Assembly (NCBI RefSeq): GCF_001898805.1
Contig: NZ_MKVJ01000012.1
Location: 1-49,639 of the forward strand
Length of the DNA stretch: 49,639 bases
Source of the DNA: Leifsonia sp. 71-9
Lineage (GTDB): Bacteria > Actinomycetota > Actinomycetes > Actinomycetales > Microbacteriaceae
Direction of reading: 5' to 3'
Within the stretch, counting starts at the first letter, position 1, and every line of letters starts with the position of its first letter. The notes under the pieces were generated by a model. That model was not told where the DNA came from. It worked only from the letters and a program-made list of their open reading frames with translations, and did not search any database. Positions 23,986 to 32,636 of the stretch are shown here, in pieces. Made by a program: the position numbers and the translations under genes.

Positions 23986-24821
23986 TGGCGGGTGGGCGGC
24001 TGACAGCGACGACTTCAGCAGCAGCGCTCATCTTCGTCGTTGCATTGACCGGGTGTTCGTCCGGGCCGTCGCAAGCGCACGCCAACGTGCGCGCGCAGCT
24101 CAATCCGGCGACGGCACAGATTCTGTTGCCGCTTGAGTCATATGCGATGAGTTGGGGTGAGGTTCAGACGGTCAACCATGCGAACTCGATTGCGATCGAA
24201 AAGTGCATGGCCAACAAGGGGCTGACTTTCCCCCGCGCGTCTCAGGATTGGTCGGCGCTCGCGCCTCTACCGGATCGTCGGTATGGGTTATGGGCGCCGG
24301 CCGACGCTGAGGCCAATGGGTACGAGCTACCCGAGTCGAGTCAGTCGAAAGATGTTCAAGCCCAGGAGGATGCGCTCGGTCCCGATTGGTGGCAGGACTA
24401 TCGGGCGTGCTTCAAATCAACCAAGCAGCTACCCGTGATGGGGGTAAACACGTCGCCGGATCAGTCGGTGGTAGATCGCGGGATGAATGAATCGTTCGAG
24501 GCTCTTCTTGCCAGCGACGAGTTTAAGTCGGTCCGGGAGAAGTGGCTCAGCTGCATACAGGACGGGGGCCTGGCGGCCAACAAGGATGCCCGGGTTCTGG
24601 TGCCTCAATTCCCTTCCGCTGGAGAAGAGCAGCTCGAGGTCGCTGCAATCGACGTACGGTGCAAAGAATCACTCAATTCCGTCCAGACGCTGGCGGACTG
24701 GGAAGCGACCAAGCAGGCAGGGTACATCGATGATCACGAGGGCGAATTGACGGCCTACCGCGACAAGGTCAAGAAGGTGGTCGCCCAAGCACAGAAATTG
24801 GTCACGACCGTTGGCGGGTGA
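23985..24821 (+). CDS. Cysteine-rich surface lipoprotein
   Basis: A 278-aa lipoprotein; lipobox LTGC with the lipidated Cys at residue 24. The mature part has regularly spaced Cys in CMANKGL, ACFKS, SCIQDGG and RCKES contexts. This resembles a family of actinobacterial extracytoplasmic proteins with a C-M-x-x-x-G-F/L motif whose function is unknown. The ATG overlaps the stop of the secreted-protein gene (TGATG). As a surface protein coupled to the secreted protein it could be its immunity or receptor partner; inference only. Confidence 0.75.
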   Translation: MAGGRLTATTSAAALIFVVALTGCSSGPSQAHANVRAQLNPATAQILLPLESYAMSWGEVQTVNHANSIAIEKCMANKGLTFPRASQDWSALAPLPDRRYGLWAPADAEANGYELPESSQSKDVQAQEDALGPDWWQDYRACFKSTKQLPVMGVNTSPDQSVVDRGMNESFEALLASDEFKSVREKWLSCIQDGGLAANKDARVLVPQFPSAGEEQLEVAAIDVRCKESLNSVQTLADWEATKQAGYIDDHEGELTAYRDKVKKVVAQAQKLVTTVGG

Positions 24822-25908
24822 GCCGCGGCGGCTGCGTCGTTTGGATCATCCCTTCCGCGCACTCGCATTTGTCTTAATCACGGTCCTTATCGCGGGTGCG
24901 GCATTCCTTCTGGGTATATGGGTGCGTTCGCCGGACTCGGCTGTGCTTGACGCTCGCGGGACGAATGTGCCCGTATACGCCCCGGTTGAATCCAGGACCG
25001 TGACCGCCGACATCCGCATCCAAGGCGAGGTCTCGGGGACACAGGAACAGCCGGTGACGGTTGGCCCACCGGCGGGCGCAGAGCGCATCGTTGTCACTTC
25101 TGTTTCGGCTAACCCCGGCCCACTTACCAACGGACAGCTTCTTGGTACTGTCTCGAACAGACCCGTGTTTCTGTACAGCGTGGATATACCGCTCTTCCGG
25201 AACCTGGTCGCTGGAGATACTGGCAGTGACGTCGCCAGCTTGCAAAAGGCGCTTGGAGTCCCGCAAACGGGGAAGGTCGATAGCGCCACCCTCAGTGCAG
25301 TGCGCTCCGCCTACTCAGCCGCAAATGTCGAGCCACCTGGTGGTCGATACTCCACGACGATCACCACCGCAGAGTTCTACACCGTTCCAACCTCGCTCGG
25401 CGCCCTCTCCTTGGTCTCTGTCGCTCCGGCCGGCACTTCCGTGGACAACGATCACCCCTTCGCTGTGCTGGGAATGGGATCCCCCTACGTCAGTGTGCGA
25501 GCCAGTGTCAGCGAGGCCGAACAAATCAAACTGAACGACAAGGTGACAATCACCGGCTCTGGCGGGAAAAAGGGCACCGGCGCCGTGGCCAAGATCAGTG
25601 ACTTCCAGTCGAGCCCCACCAGCGGCGGACGGCCACCCGGCCGCGACATCCAAATCAACCTTGATGCCGGCGGAAACCTGACGGCAGGCGACGCCGTCGC
25701 AGTCCTCTTCGGCACCGAGTCAAAACCCGACATGGCAGTGCCTACAATCGCCATCCGGTCGGACTCTGGCGGTGACTACGTGATCAAGCGCAGCAAATCG
25801 GATACTCCTGCGCGCACTCCAATCGTCGTGGTACGAAATGCGGACGGGTGGACGGCCATCAAAGCTGAGGGCCTCGCAGTCGGGGACGAGATATTGGTGT
25901 CCCAATGA
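24811..25908 (+). CDS. Membrane-fusion protein with peptidoglycan-binding domain
   Basis: A 365-aa protein. Helix FVLITVLIAGAAFLLGIW anchors it. A barrel-sandwich segment follows, then a PG-binding-1 domain (GDTGSDVASLQKALGVPQTG, residues roughly 130-170), and later HlyD-like beta segments. It would couple the ABC transporter to the cell wall, as MacA-like adaptors do. The start is uncertain: TTG 24811 is used by default and TTG 24841 is an alternative, neither with a strong ribosome site. It overlaps the lipoprotein gene end by 11 nt and the ABC gene by ATGA. Confidence 0.82.
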   Translation: MAGEPRRLRRLDHPFRALAFVLITVLIAGAAFLLGIWVRSPDSAVLDARGTNVPVYAPVESRTVTADIRIQGEVSGTQEQPVTVGPPAGAERIVVTSVSANPGPLTNGQLLGTVSNRPVFLYSVDIPLFRNLVAGDTGSDVASLQKALGVPQTGKVDSATLSAVRSAYSAANVEPPGGRYSTTITTAEFYTVPTSLGALSLVSVAPAGTSVDNDHPFAVLGMGSPYVSVRASVSEAEQIKLNDKVTITGSGGKKGTGAVAKISDFQSSPTSGGRPPGRDIQINLDAGGNLTAGDAVAVLFGTESKPDMAVPTIAIRSDSGGDYVIKRSKSDTPARTPIVVVRNADGWTAIKAEGLAVGDEILVSQ

Positions 25909-27836
25909 CCGTTTCACCGCCACGGCTCACGCTCAACCATATCCAGCGCCGTTACGGAGAGTCGCAGCAGTGGTTCGCTGTCCGAGAGGCGTCCTTGGTC
26001 GTCGAACCGGGCGAATTCCTCGCGATCGTGGGGCGATCCGGATCGGGAAAGTCGACACTCCTCAACATCATCGGATTGCTCGACTCACGCTGGGAGGGGA
26101 GCTACCACCTCGGCGACATTGACGTTCGCGGTCTGAGCGCAACACAGATCGATCACCTGCGCAGCACAACCTACGGATTTATCTTCCAGTCCTCCTACGC
26201 CAACCCATACGAAAGCACCGAACGAAACGCGACGCTGGCCCTCGCAATTCAAGGAGCACCGCTCCGCGAGCAATCCGAAAAGGTCTCGCGAGCGTTAGAA
26301 GCCGTGGGCCTTGATCAAAAGGCCGCTGCACTGGCACGGTCACTCTCCGGTGGGGAACGTCAAAGACTTGCCATCGCGCGGGCCCTTACAACGAATCCTT
26401 CGATCATCGTCGCGGACGAGCCCACCGGAAACCTGGACAGCGAGACCGGCGATCAAGTGATGGAGGCCCTGCTCGAGCTCAATCGACAGGGAGCAACGGT
26501 CATCCTCGTCACCCATGATCCGAGGATTGCCGCCTACGCCGACCGAACGGTCCGGATGGCTGACGGTGTTCTAGAGATCACGGGGGCAGAAAATTCTGTT
26601 GGCTCGAAACTTGACGGACAGGAACGGCCGTCGCTGGCAGTGACTCCCTCAAAGGAGCGTCGTGGCACACGGTCACGACGGGCATCGGATCGCCTCACTC
26701 GGGCGATCAACAACGTGACGTCTCGACCGCTGCGTTCTGTCGCTCTGATTGCGGCCTTCGCTCTCGCATTCGCGGGACTCATCGGCGCGGCCGGCATCGG
26801 CGCGACTGCCTCGCAGCAGATCGCCGGACGGCTAACGGCCGCAGCTCGGGACGAGGTTCGGGTGAACGTACCGGCGGGTACATCAGACGAGGAGGCCGCC
26901 GCCTGGCTAGACCGACTCGGGGAGCTCCCACATGTCCGAGAGGTCGGGCAGGTGGCACCCCTCGACGCCAACACCGCACGGACAAGCCGGTTCGCATTCA
27001 CTTCGGCCAGCGGTAACTCGCCCTTTCAAGGGAGCACCGTGGCCGTTGATAGTGGACTCTTCGGGGTGCTGGATATCGGAACGTCCCCCCAGAGCCTGAG
27101 CAGGCTCTTCTCATCGACCAAGGAACACGTGGCGCTCGTTGGTGCGGACGCGGGCGCACAGCTCGGCCTGTCCGACAGGGGCGGAATTGGAGCTGAGGTC
27201 TGGGTCAACGGCGAACCGTATACAGTCGTGGGCACTATCACTGCTGCGCCTCGGGAACCGAACCTCTTGACGAGTGTTGTCGTACCGTTACCGCCTTTTT
27301 CGGCCGGTTCTCGACAAATCGTGGTCCGAACTGATCCTGGCTTTGCCGGACCCTTAGCCAGCGCGATACCGCTCGCTCTCTCCCCGGCATCCCCCGCAGA
27401 TATCTCAGTCGAGACCGCTGCCGAGCTACGGAACTTGCGGGTAGGAGTGCAGACCGACCTCAACGGGTTACTCGCCTCGTTGGCGATCGCGCTTCTGGCC
27501 CTCGCCATACTTAGCGGCGCCTCAGCGATGTTCATCTCAGTTCAAGCACGCACGCAAGAACTTGCGCTAGCCCGGGCCGTGGGACTGGGACAACGCGGCG
27601 TAGCGGCAATCTTTCTCTGGGAAGGCGTCGTTATCGGCCTCGCTGGCGCACTTGCCGGAATCGCAGGCGGATTAGCAATTTCCGTCGCAGTCGCCGCCGC
27701 GCGCGGATGGACCGCGATCGCGCCTTGGGAGACGATCGCGATCGCGCCGGTAGCCGGCGCCGTCTGTGGGGCTCTCGCGGCCTTCCTTCCCGCCGTACGC
27801 GCCGCGCGAATTGACCCCGCCGACGCCATTCGATAA
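25905..27836 (+). CDS. MacB-like ABC transporter, ATPase fused to permease
   Basis: A 643-aa fusion. The N-terminal ATPase has Walker A GRSGSGKST (43-51), signature LSGGERQR, Walker B IIVADEPTGNLD and the THDPR switch. The permease part has one helix near 280-300, a large external domain, and three C-terminal helices with the FtsX-type segment ELALARAVGLGQRGV and the ending ARIDPADAIR. MacB-type transporters act mechanically on lipoproteins or peptides outside the membrane. With the adaptor and the two secreted proteins it forms a complete export or resistance unit. Confidence 0.9.
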   Translation: MTVSPPRLTLNHIQRRYGESQQWFAVREASLVVEPGEFLAIVGRSGSGKSTLLNIIGLLDSRWEGSYHLGDIDVRGLSATQIDHLRSTTYGFIFQSSYANPYESTERNATLALAIQGAPLREQSEKVSRALEAVGLDQKAAALARSLSGGERQRLAIARALTTNPSIIVADEPTGNLDSETGDQVMEALLELNRQGATVILVTHDPRIAAYADRTVRMADGVLEITGAENSVGSKLDGQERPSLAVTPSKERRGTRSRRASDRLTRAINNVTSRPLRSVALIAAFALAFAGLIGAAGIGATASQQIAGRLTAAARDEVRVNVPAGTSDEEAAAWLDRLGELPHVREVGQVAPLDANTARTSRFAFTSASGNSPFQGSTVAVDSGLFGVLDIGTSPQSLSRLFSSTKEHVALVGADAGAQLGLSDRGGIGAEVWVNGEPYTVVGTITAAPREPNLLTSVVVPLPPFSAGSRQIVVRTDPGFAGPLASAIPLALSPASPADISVETAAELRNLRVGVQTDLNGLLASLAIALLALAILSGASAMFISVQARTQELALARAVGLGQRGVAAIFLWEGVVIGLAGALAGIAGGLAISVAVAAARGWTAIAPWETIAIAPVAGAVCGALAAFLPAVRAARIDPADAIR

Positions 27837-27872
27837 TCGCCCAGAGGCGTGCCACCTCGCCACCCACAGGAC

Positions 27873-27878
27873 TACCCT
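27873..27878 (+). promoter_or_regulatory. -10 element of leaderless SHOCT gene
   Basis: TACCCT, 6 nt from ATG 27885, with no Shine-Dalgarno sequence; indicates an own promoter for the last gene of the island. Confidence 0.45.
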
Positions 27879-27884
27879 CGACGC

Positions 27885-28322
27885 ATGAGCGCGAAAGTTC
27901 TCACATCCGAGCTGAGTGAAGCCCACACCGAGCGCGGATCACACGGTGCACTGCTGTGGATGGTTGGGGCGGCTGCCGCGATCTCCGGAACGATCATTTT
28001 TCTGATTCAGGCCGATCGCGCAGGCATTGCAGAGGTCCGTGCTTCTCAATTTGACCCGGCCGCTGCTTCAGCCGCTGCAGACGCGAGGCTGTGGATGTGC
28101 GGAGGGATCCTTCTGGCTGTAGTGGGAATCTGCCTCGTTGGCGGGTATCTCGCTTCTCGAATGCGGACGTCGTGGCGGCGTCACCAATGGGCCGCCCGCC
28201 AAACCGTGCGCCACATGCCGCCGCGATTTGCTCGACAGCTCCGCCAGCTGGCCGCTCTTCACGACGAAGGAGTTCTTACTGATGCGGAGTACGAGCAGGG
28301 CAAGCGAAAGCTCCTAGAGTAG
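27885..28322 (+). CDS. Two-helix membrane protein with C-terminal SHOCT-like motif
   Basis: A 145-aa protein with membrane helices at about residues 22-42 (LLWMVGAAAAISGTIIFLI) and 72-95 (CGGILLAVVGICLVGGYLAS). The C-terminal QLRQLAALHDEGVLTDAEYE is the SHOCT signature of short helical membrane-associated domains. ATG 27885 is leaderless by context. Gene order suggests an accessory or immunity role for the secreted-protein system. It is the last gene before a degraded stretch. Confidence 0.72.
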   Translation: MSAKVLTSELSEAHTERGSHGALLWMVGAAAAISGTIIFLIQADRAGIAEVRASQFDPAAASAAADARLWMCGGILLAVVGICLVGGYLASRMRTSWRRHQWAARQTVRHMPPRFARQLRQLAALHDEGVLTDAEYEQGKRKLLE

Positions 28323-28519
28323 GGCAGCCTTGGCGCAGAGCCTGAATCCGACCGCGCTGACACCGAAAGCGATCGTTTCTGGGACGCTGAGGCGATCGCT
28401 CTCGTCTGTGACTTTGGTCGCTGTGTGGCGGTGTTCTGTTATCGCTGCGTGGCGGCATCGCTGGTACGTAAGCGGATCCTTCAGCGGGCGGGTACGACAT
28501 CTCCGACCGTGCGGGGCAG

Positions 28520-28639
28520 ATGCGGTCGAGGCGTGCGTGGATGGAGGGCCTGTTGGCGTGCATTCATGAGGCGTGCCATTTGCGTGGGCGTATCGCGCGG
28601 CTGAGCCAGGAGGGCGAAGCGTTGCGCATCACCTACTGA
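28520..28639 (+). pseudogene. C-terminal gene remnant in a degraded intergenic stretch
   Basis: The 310 bases between 28322 and 28633 hold no intact gene. A 39-codon frame from 28520 ends HLRGRIARLSQEGEALRITY and has protein-like composition, with an amphipathic C-terminal helix, suggesting the tail of a lost gene. Its upstream continuation is interrupted by frame changes. It overlaps the end of the CDF gene by 7 nt. The parent family is not recognised. Confidence 0.35.
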
Positions 28640-29295
28640 TCGTGGTCGCTCCCGTCCTCTAGCACCATTCCAACAGATGTCGCGCAGGCATCGCCTTTCC
28701 AAGCCTCCAGCCCTTCACGCAGTGCGAAAACCGCGATGACGAGGCCCGCGATCGGGTCTGCCCACCACCAGCCGAAGGCGCTGTTCAGAACAAGCCCGAT
28801 CAGCACCGCTGCTGACAGGTAGGTACAGATCAATGTCTGTTTGGAGTCGGCAACCGCTGTCGCAGAACCGATTTCCTTCCCAGCGCGACGCTCGGCGAGG
28901 GAAAGGAAGGGCATGATCACGACACTGACCGCGGTGAGGATGATCCCAAACGGTGAGTGTTTTACATTGACAGCTCCGACCAGGGCCAGCAGCGAGCTCA
29001 CGGTTACGTAGGCCGCGAGCGTGAAGAACGCGACCGCGATGACGCGCAGCGTGCCCTTCTCCCATCGCTCCGGATCTTTCCGAGTGAATTGCCAGGCGAC
29101 CGCGACAGCGGAGAGCACCTCGATGGTTGAGTCCAAGCCGAAGCCGACGAGTGCGGCTGAGGATGCGGCGCTTCCGGCGGTGATCGCGACGACGGCCTCG
29201 ATGAGGTTGTACCCGATTGTGATCGATACGATCCATCGGATTCGTCGACGCAGAACGCCGCGGCGGGCGTCTGTGAGTGCGGTCGCCGTCGTCAT
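28633..29295 (-). CDS. Cation diffusion facilitator (metal exporter)
   Basis: A 220-aa, six-helix CDF protein without the usual C-terminal cytoplasmic domain. GFGLDSTIEVLSAVAVAW and the later ADSKQTLICTYLSAA plus WWADPIAGLVIAVFA are the conserved CDF transmembrane segments; Asp residues there form the metal site. The C-terminus is short and acidic, with HDQ. It would export a divalent metal such as Cd, Zn or Pb, given the CmtR-like sensor upstream. ATG 29295 overlaps the sensor stop (ATGA); the longer frame to 29325 lies in the sensor gene. Confidence 0.87.
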   Translation of the reverse strand: MTTATALTDARRGVLRRRIRWIVSITIGYNLIEAVVAITAGSAASSAALVGFGLDSTIEVLSAVAVAWQFTRKDPERWEKGTLRVIAVAFFTLAAYVTVSSLLALVGAVNVKHSPFGIILTAVSVVIMPFLSLAERRAGKEIGSATAVADSKQTLICTYLSAAVLIGLVLNSAFGWWWADPIAGLVIAVFALREGLEAWKGDACATSVGMVLEDGSDHDQ

Positions 29296-29636
29296 GTGCA
29301 GTTGCACTCCTCGCCCTCGCAGCACCCGGGTTCAACGTAGAGGACCACCCGAAGCAGCTCATCCAGTGCAGGGGCGATGTGCCCATCGGCAAGTCGGTAC
29401 CAGGTGCGTCGGCCATCCGGGATGGCCTCGACCAGGCCGCAGCCGCGCAGACAGGCCAGCTGATTCGACATCACCTGACGGCTCACGTCCAGGGCGTCCG
29501 CGAGGTCAGATGGATAGGCGGGTGCTTCCCGCAGGGCCAGCAGGATACCCACTCGTGTGGGGTCGGACAGCGCGTGGCCGAAGCGGGCGAGAGCGGCGGT
29601 GTGTGTGATGGTCGCCGCCGGCATGACGATGCTCAT
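29292..29636 (-). CDS. ArsR/SmtB-family metal sensor, CmtR-like
   Basis: A 114-aa winged-helix repressor. LSDPTRVGILLALRE and DVSRQVMSNQLACLRGCGLV place two Cys in the recognition helix (CLRGC), as in the Cd/Pb sensor CmtR. A C-terminal cluster GCCEGEECNCT supplies more thiols. It represses itself and the CDF gene until metal binds. The ATG is 6 nt from -10 TACATT, so the mRNA is likely leaderless, and a 9+9-bp inverted repeat overlaps that -10. An ATG at 29624 is a second possibility. Confidence 0.88.
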   Translation of the reverse strand: MSIVMPAATITHTAALARFGHALSDPTRVGILLALREAPAYPSDLADALDVSRQVMSNQLACLRGCGLVEAIPDGRRTWYRLADGHIAPALDELLRVVLYVEPGCCEGEECNCT

Positions 29637-29645
29637 TCCACCAAT

Positions 29646-29679
29646 GTACAGCGAATGCTGAATTAATGCATCGCTGTAC
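29646..29679. promoter_or_regulatory. Operator of the CmtR-like sensor
   Basis: GTACAGCGA (29646-29654) is inverted as TCGCTGTAC (29671-29679), flanking an AT-rich centre. It overlaps the -10 (29643-29648) of the sensor gene. Confidence 0.68.
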
Positions 29680-29701
29680 TGTTGCCCTCCGGGGCTTGGA
29701 C

Positions 29702-30697
29702 TTACAGTCCCGAGTAGGTGTGCAGGCCCTTGAAGAAGACATTGACGATACCGAAGTTGAACAGCACGGCGGCGAAGCCGATGATCGCGAGCCACGCGGA
29801 GCGAGAGCCACGCCAGCCGCGCGTGGCGCGGGCGTGGATGTAGCCGGCGTAGATCACCCAGATGATGAACGTCCAGACCTCCTTCGTGTCCCAACCCCAG
29901 TAGCGACCCCAGGCTGCGGAGGCCCAGATGGCTCCAGCGATGAGCGTGAACGTCCAGGCGATGAAGCCGACGATGTTGATCCGATAGGCGAGGTTCTCTA
30001 GCGCGACCGAGTCTGGCAGGGTAGCCAGGAACCGGAATTGCTGCGGAAGAAACTCCTTGACCTGGCCTTCACGCCGGTACTGCAGCAGTTGGAGTCCGGA
30101 TAGCGCGAATCCCAGGGCGAAGAACGCGGTCCCCAGGACGGCGACGATGATGTGGATGACCAACCAGTAGGACTGGAGCGCCGGCTGCAGGGGAACGACA
30201 GGAACGTAGTACCGCAACAGTGCCACGCCTTGCAGCACAAGCACCAGGCCGACGATGAACGTGCCAAGGTACTTGATGTCCCACTTGAGGTTGGCGAGCA
30301 GGAAGACACCAACGATGACCAACGTGCCGGTCATCGAGAACTCCCACATGTTTGCCCAGGGAACTCGGGCCGCAGCGACGCCGCGCAGCACCGTCGCGAT
30401 GAGATGGAAGGCGAAGCCCGCGATCGTCAGACCGAATGCCCATCGTGTGACGCCGCGGGCGGCGCGGGACGGCGCTCCTTTCGATTTGGTCGACTGCTCG
30501 CTGGATTCCTCGCCGATGACAACGGTCGTCGGTGGCTGTGTTGCCGCGATCCGTCGTGCGACCGCGCTGGGGACGGTCGTTGTCGCTTCGGCTCCGCGTC
30601 TGGCCAGGTCGATGGAGAAGACCACGAAAGCCGCCGTGTAGAAGCCCATCGCGACGTAGAGTGCCACCGTCGAGAGTGCGGAGAGGGTCCCGGTCAT
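29702..30697 (-). CDS. ccsB: Cytochrome c biogenesis protein CcsB (ResC-like)
   Basis: A 331-aa polytopic membrane protein with the haem-handling WWD-type motif WGRYWGWDTKEVW and downstream conserved His in YIHARATRGWRG. In system II this protein delivers haem for cytochrome c assembly, normally with CcsA/ResB, which is not on the plasmid. It overlaps lspA by ATGA and belongs to a minus-strand envelope operon (33475 to 29702) also containing thioredoxin-like and M23 genes. Why a plasmid carries it is unclear; it may support an envelope copper or redox function. Confidence 0.9.
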   Translation of the reverse strand: MTGTLSALSTVALYVAMGFYTAAFVVFSIDLARRGAEATTTVPSAVARRIAATQPPTTVVIGEESSEQSTKSKGAPSRAARGVTRWAFGLTIAGFAFHLIATVLRGVAAARVPWANMWEFSMTGTLVIVGVFLLANLKWDIKYLGTFIVGLVLVLQGVALLRYYVPVVPLQPALQSYWLVIHIIVAVLGTAFFALGFALSGLQLLQYRREGQVKEFLPQQFRFLATLPDSVALENLAYRINIVGFIAWTFTLIAGAIWASAAWGRYWGWDTKEVWTFIIWVIYAGYIHARATRGWRGSRSAWLAIIGFAAVLFNFGIVNVFFKGLHTYSGL

Positions 30698-31269
30698 GCG
30701 CCGGTCACCGTGTCGTGAACGGTCGCCGCCGCGACGCCCTGCGCGCGGCGGTTTTGGACAGTTGCGGCAACTACCGCGGCCGCGATGCCGCCCACAGTGA
30801 AGACGTCGGCGAGGTTAAAGATGGCGAACCAGCTGACGGAGAGGTAGTCGACCACGGCACCGCTGAGGACGCCGTGCTCTCCTCGGAGCGCGCGGTCGAC
30901 CATGTTGCCCCAGCCGCCACCGGCGGCGATCGCGAGCAGTATTGTCACCGTCGGGTTCTCCCGACGAATCACTCGTCGGATGATCCAGGCCGTGAGGACG
31001 GTCAGGACGATGAGGATTCCGGCCGCCAACAGGGGGCCGACTCGGGCGCCGAGCCCGAACGCCGCTCCAGCGTTCAGGACCAGATTGAGATCCAGGCTGG
31101 GGATCACCGTCGGCACGGGCTGGCCATACGGGAGTGAAAGGATGGCGATGCCCTTGACTGCCTGGTCTACAGCAATCGCGAGAAGGCCTGCGGACAGCGC
31201 ACGCAACGCCACGCGTCGACGGTCGACGTCTCCAGTGGTCGCCGTCTCTACGGCTTGTTCGGTCAACAT
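30694..31269 (-). CDS. lspA: Lipoprotein signal peptidase (signal peptidase II)
   Basis: A 191-aa membrane aspartyl protease with the LspA signatures NAGAAFGLG, GNMVDRALRG and VVDYLSVSWFAIFNLAD (the last two with the catalytic Asp residues). It removes signal peptides from lipidated prolipoproteins. It lies directly downstream of a lipoprotein gene (7-nt overlap) and may process that and other plasmid lipoproteins, or replace the host enzyme. The N-terminus has a ~25-residue hydrophilic extension. Confidence 0.92.
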   Translation of the reverse strand: MLTEQAVETATTGDVDRRRVALRALSAGLLAIAVDQAVKGIAILSLPYGQPVPTVIPSLDLNLVLNAGAAFGLGARVGPLLAAGILIVLTVLTAWIIRRVIRRENPTVTILLAIAAGGGWGNMVDRALRGEHGVLSGAVVDYLSVSWFAIFNLADVFTVGGIAAAVVAATVQNRRAQGVAAATVHDTVTGA

Positions 31270-31688
31270 AGGGTGGTCAGCGCCTTCATCTGTTCGGAGA
31301 GCTTCTTGGTGAGCACGTCCGAGCTGGTGCCCGTCGACGACCCGGTGGATTCCGCTTTCAAGACGGGGATGAGTTTGTCGATGGTGTCGACCACGTTCTG
31401 CACGGCAGTCTGCTGCTTCCCCGCGGGCAGTTGATCGGCGATCGGCGCCAGGATCGTCCGGGCGGCCTTCAGCTGGTCGAGGGCCGCCGCGGGGTCGAGC
31501 ACCGCGGACTTCAAGGCGGCATCGATGTCGGATGCCACCTTGTCGGTGATCGGGGTGACCAAGGGGCAGGCGGCGTTCTGCGCTTGCTTGGATACGGTGT
31601 CCCCGATCGAGCAGCCGGAGAGCAACAGGGGTGCCGCCAATGCGACCGCTGTAGCGGCGATGAGGACGGGCCGGTTAGTAGTGGACAT
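31263..31688 (-). CDS. Small lipoprotein next to lspA
   Basis: A 141-aa lipoprotein; lipobox LSGC with lipidated Cys 26. The mature part is an Ala-rich helical domain (LDQLKAARTILAPIADQLPA), one Cys near its start and one at the very C-terminus (TTLC), possibly disulfide-linked. Nearby LspA and a DsbA-like protein could mature it. No family recognised. Confidence 0.72.
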   Translation of the reverse strand: MSTTNRPVLIAATAVALAAPLLLSGCSIGDTVSKQAQNAACPLVTPITDKVASDIDAALKSAVLDPAAALDQLKAARTILAPIADQLPAGKQQTAVQNVVDTIDKLIPVLKAESTGSSTGTSSDVLTKKLSEQMKALTTLC

Positions 31689-31701
31689 GATTCTTCTCGA
31701 T

Positions 31702-31953
31702 TCAGCGGGTTGGTCGATGACGCTTGATGATCCGAATGAGGGTGTCGATGTCGTCGCTGAGTGCCTCGAGCTCCACGTCAGAGTCTGCGGGCCTGCGGCG
31801 GAGGAGGACCTGGAGCTGGACGGAGGCCGCGGTCGCTGCTTCGATCAGCTCCCGGTACACGGCTGCCGGGATGGTCTCGTGTGCTTCTGGTGTCCTCCAC
31901 AGCCGTTGCATCTGGCGGCGGATCCGGCGGTCACCCAACATCATCGCCGCCAC
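31702..31953 (-). CDS. Small helical hypothetical protein
   Basis: An 83-aa protein starting at GTG 31953 (GGAG 5 nt upstream) and overlapping the end of the DsbA-like gene. It is basic at both ends with a helical acidic stretch (DSDVELEALSDDIDTLIRII). It sits between the thioredoxin-like and lipoprotein genes. No function recognised. Confidence 0.58.
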   Translation of the reverse strand: MAAMMLGDRRIRRQMQRLWRTPEAHETIPAAVYRELIEAATAASVQLQVLLRRRPADSDVELEALSDDIDTLIRIIKRHRPTR

Positions 31954-32636
31954 GCCTTCTCCAGCTCGGCGGCGAATTGCTCTGTGGAGGTCAGCGTGAG
32001 CTTCTCGCCGTTCAGGAAGAACGTTGGTGTACCCGCCACACCCAGCTGGACACCGTCGGTTTGATCCTTCATCACCCGGATCCGGAGTGTCGGGTCGGCG
32101 ATGTCTTTGTCGTACTGGCGCATGTCCAGGCCGAGCGACTCGGCCACAGATCGCAGAACAGTCGACTGGTCATCCTGTCGTTCGGCCCACTGCGTCTGAG
32201 TTTGGAAGAGCTTCGAGTACATCTCGGTGAACTTGCCTTGACGGCCGGCTGCTTCGGCAGCCATCGCCGCGTTCATCGCGTTCTTGTGACTCGGGATGGG
32301 GAAGTAGCGAGCGATGAATGTGACACGGTCCTTGTACTGCTCACGCAGCTGCTCGACCACGGGGTAGGCGGCGCCGCAGGCTTCGCACTCGAAGTCGAGG
32401 AATTCCACCACCGTCACCTTGTCCGTCGGCGCCTTCTGCAGGATTCGGCTGTCGGCTCGCACTACGGCGGGCGCTGCGTCCTGTTTCGATGCCGATTGCG
32501 CCCGGCCGACGAGCACGATGACGATCACGACGATGAAGGCGAGCGCGATGACGATGGTGTTGGCCCAGAATCGCGCGGAAAGCCGGCGGGTCGGCTGTGG
32601 CTTCCGGCGTGGCTGTTTCGGCATGGTGGTACTCAT
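31941..32636 (-). CDS. DsbA-family thiol oxidoreductase, membrane anchored
   Basis: A 231-aa protein with one N-terminal helix (TIVIALAFIVVIVIVLVG) and an external thioredoxin fold. The active site is FECEACGAAYP (CEAC) with cis-Pro loop GVAGTPTFFLNG. It would form or exchange disulfides outside the membrane, and could act on Cys-containing plasmid lipoproteins or on haem/copper-binding proteins. ATG 32636 overlaps the M23 stop. Confidence 0.9.
   Translation of the reverse strand: MSTTMPKQPRRKPQPTRRLSARFWANTIVIALAFIVVIVIVLVGRAQSASKQDAAPAVVRADSRILQKAPTDKVTVVEFLDFECEACGAAYPVVEQLREQYKDRVTFIARYFPIPSHKNAMNAAMAAEAAGRQGKFTEMYSKLFQTQTQWAERQDDQSTVLRSVAESLGLDMRQYDKDIADPTLRIRVMKDQTDGVQLGVAGTPTFFLNGEKLTLTSTEQFAAELEKAWRR

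Noticed and set aside
29301-29312. TTGCACTCC inside the CmtR-like gene as a fourth copy of the noncoding element
   Set aside because: It encodes the conserved Cys-rich C-terminus and lacks the adjacent hairpin, so it is coincidence.
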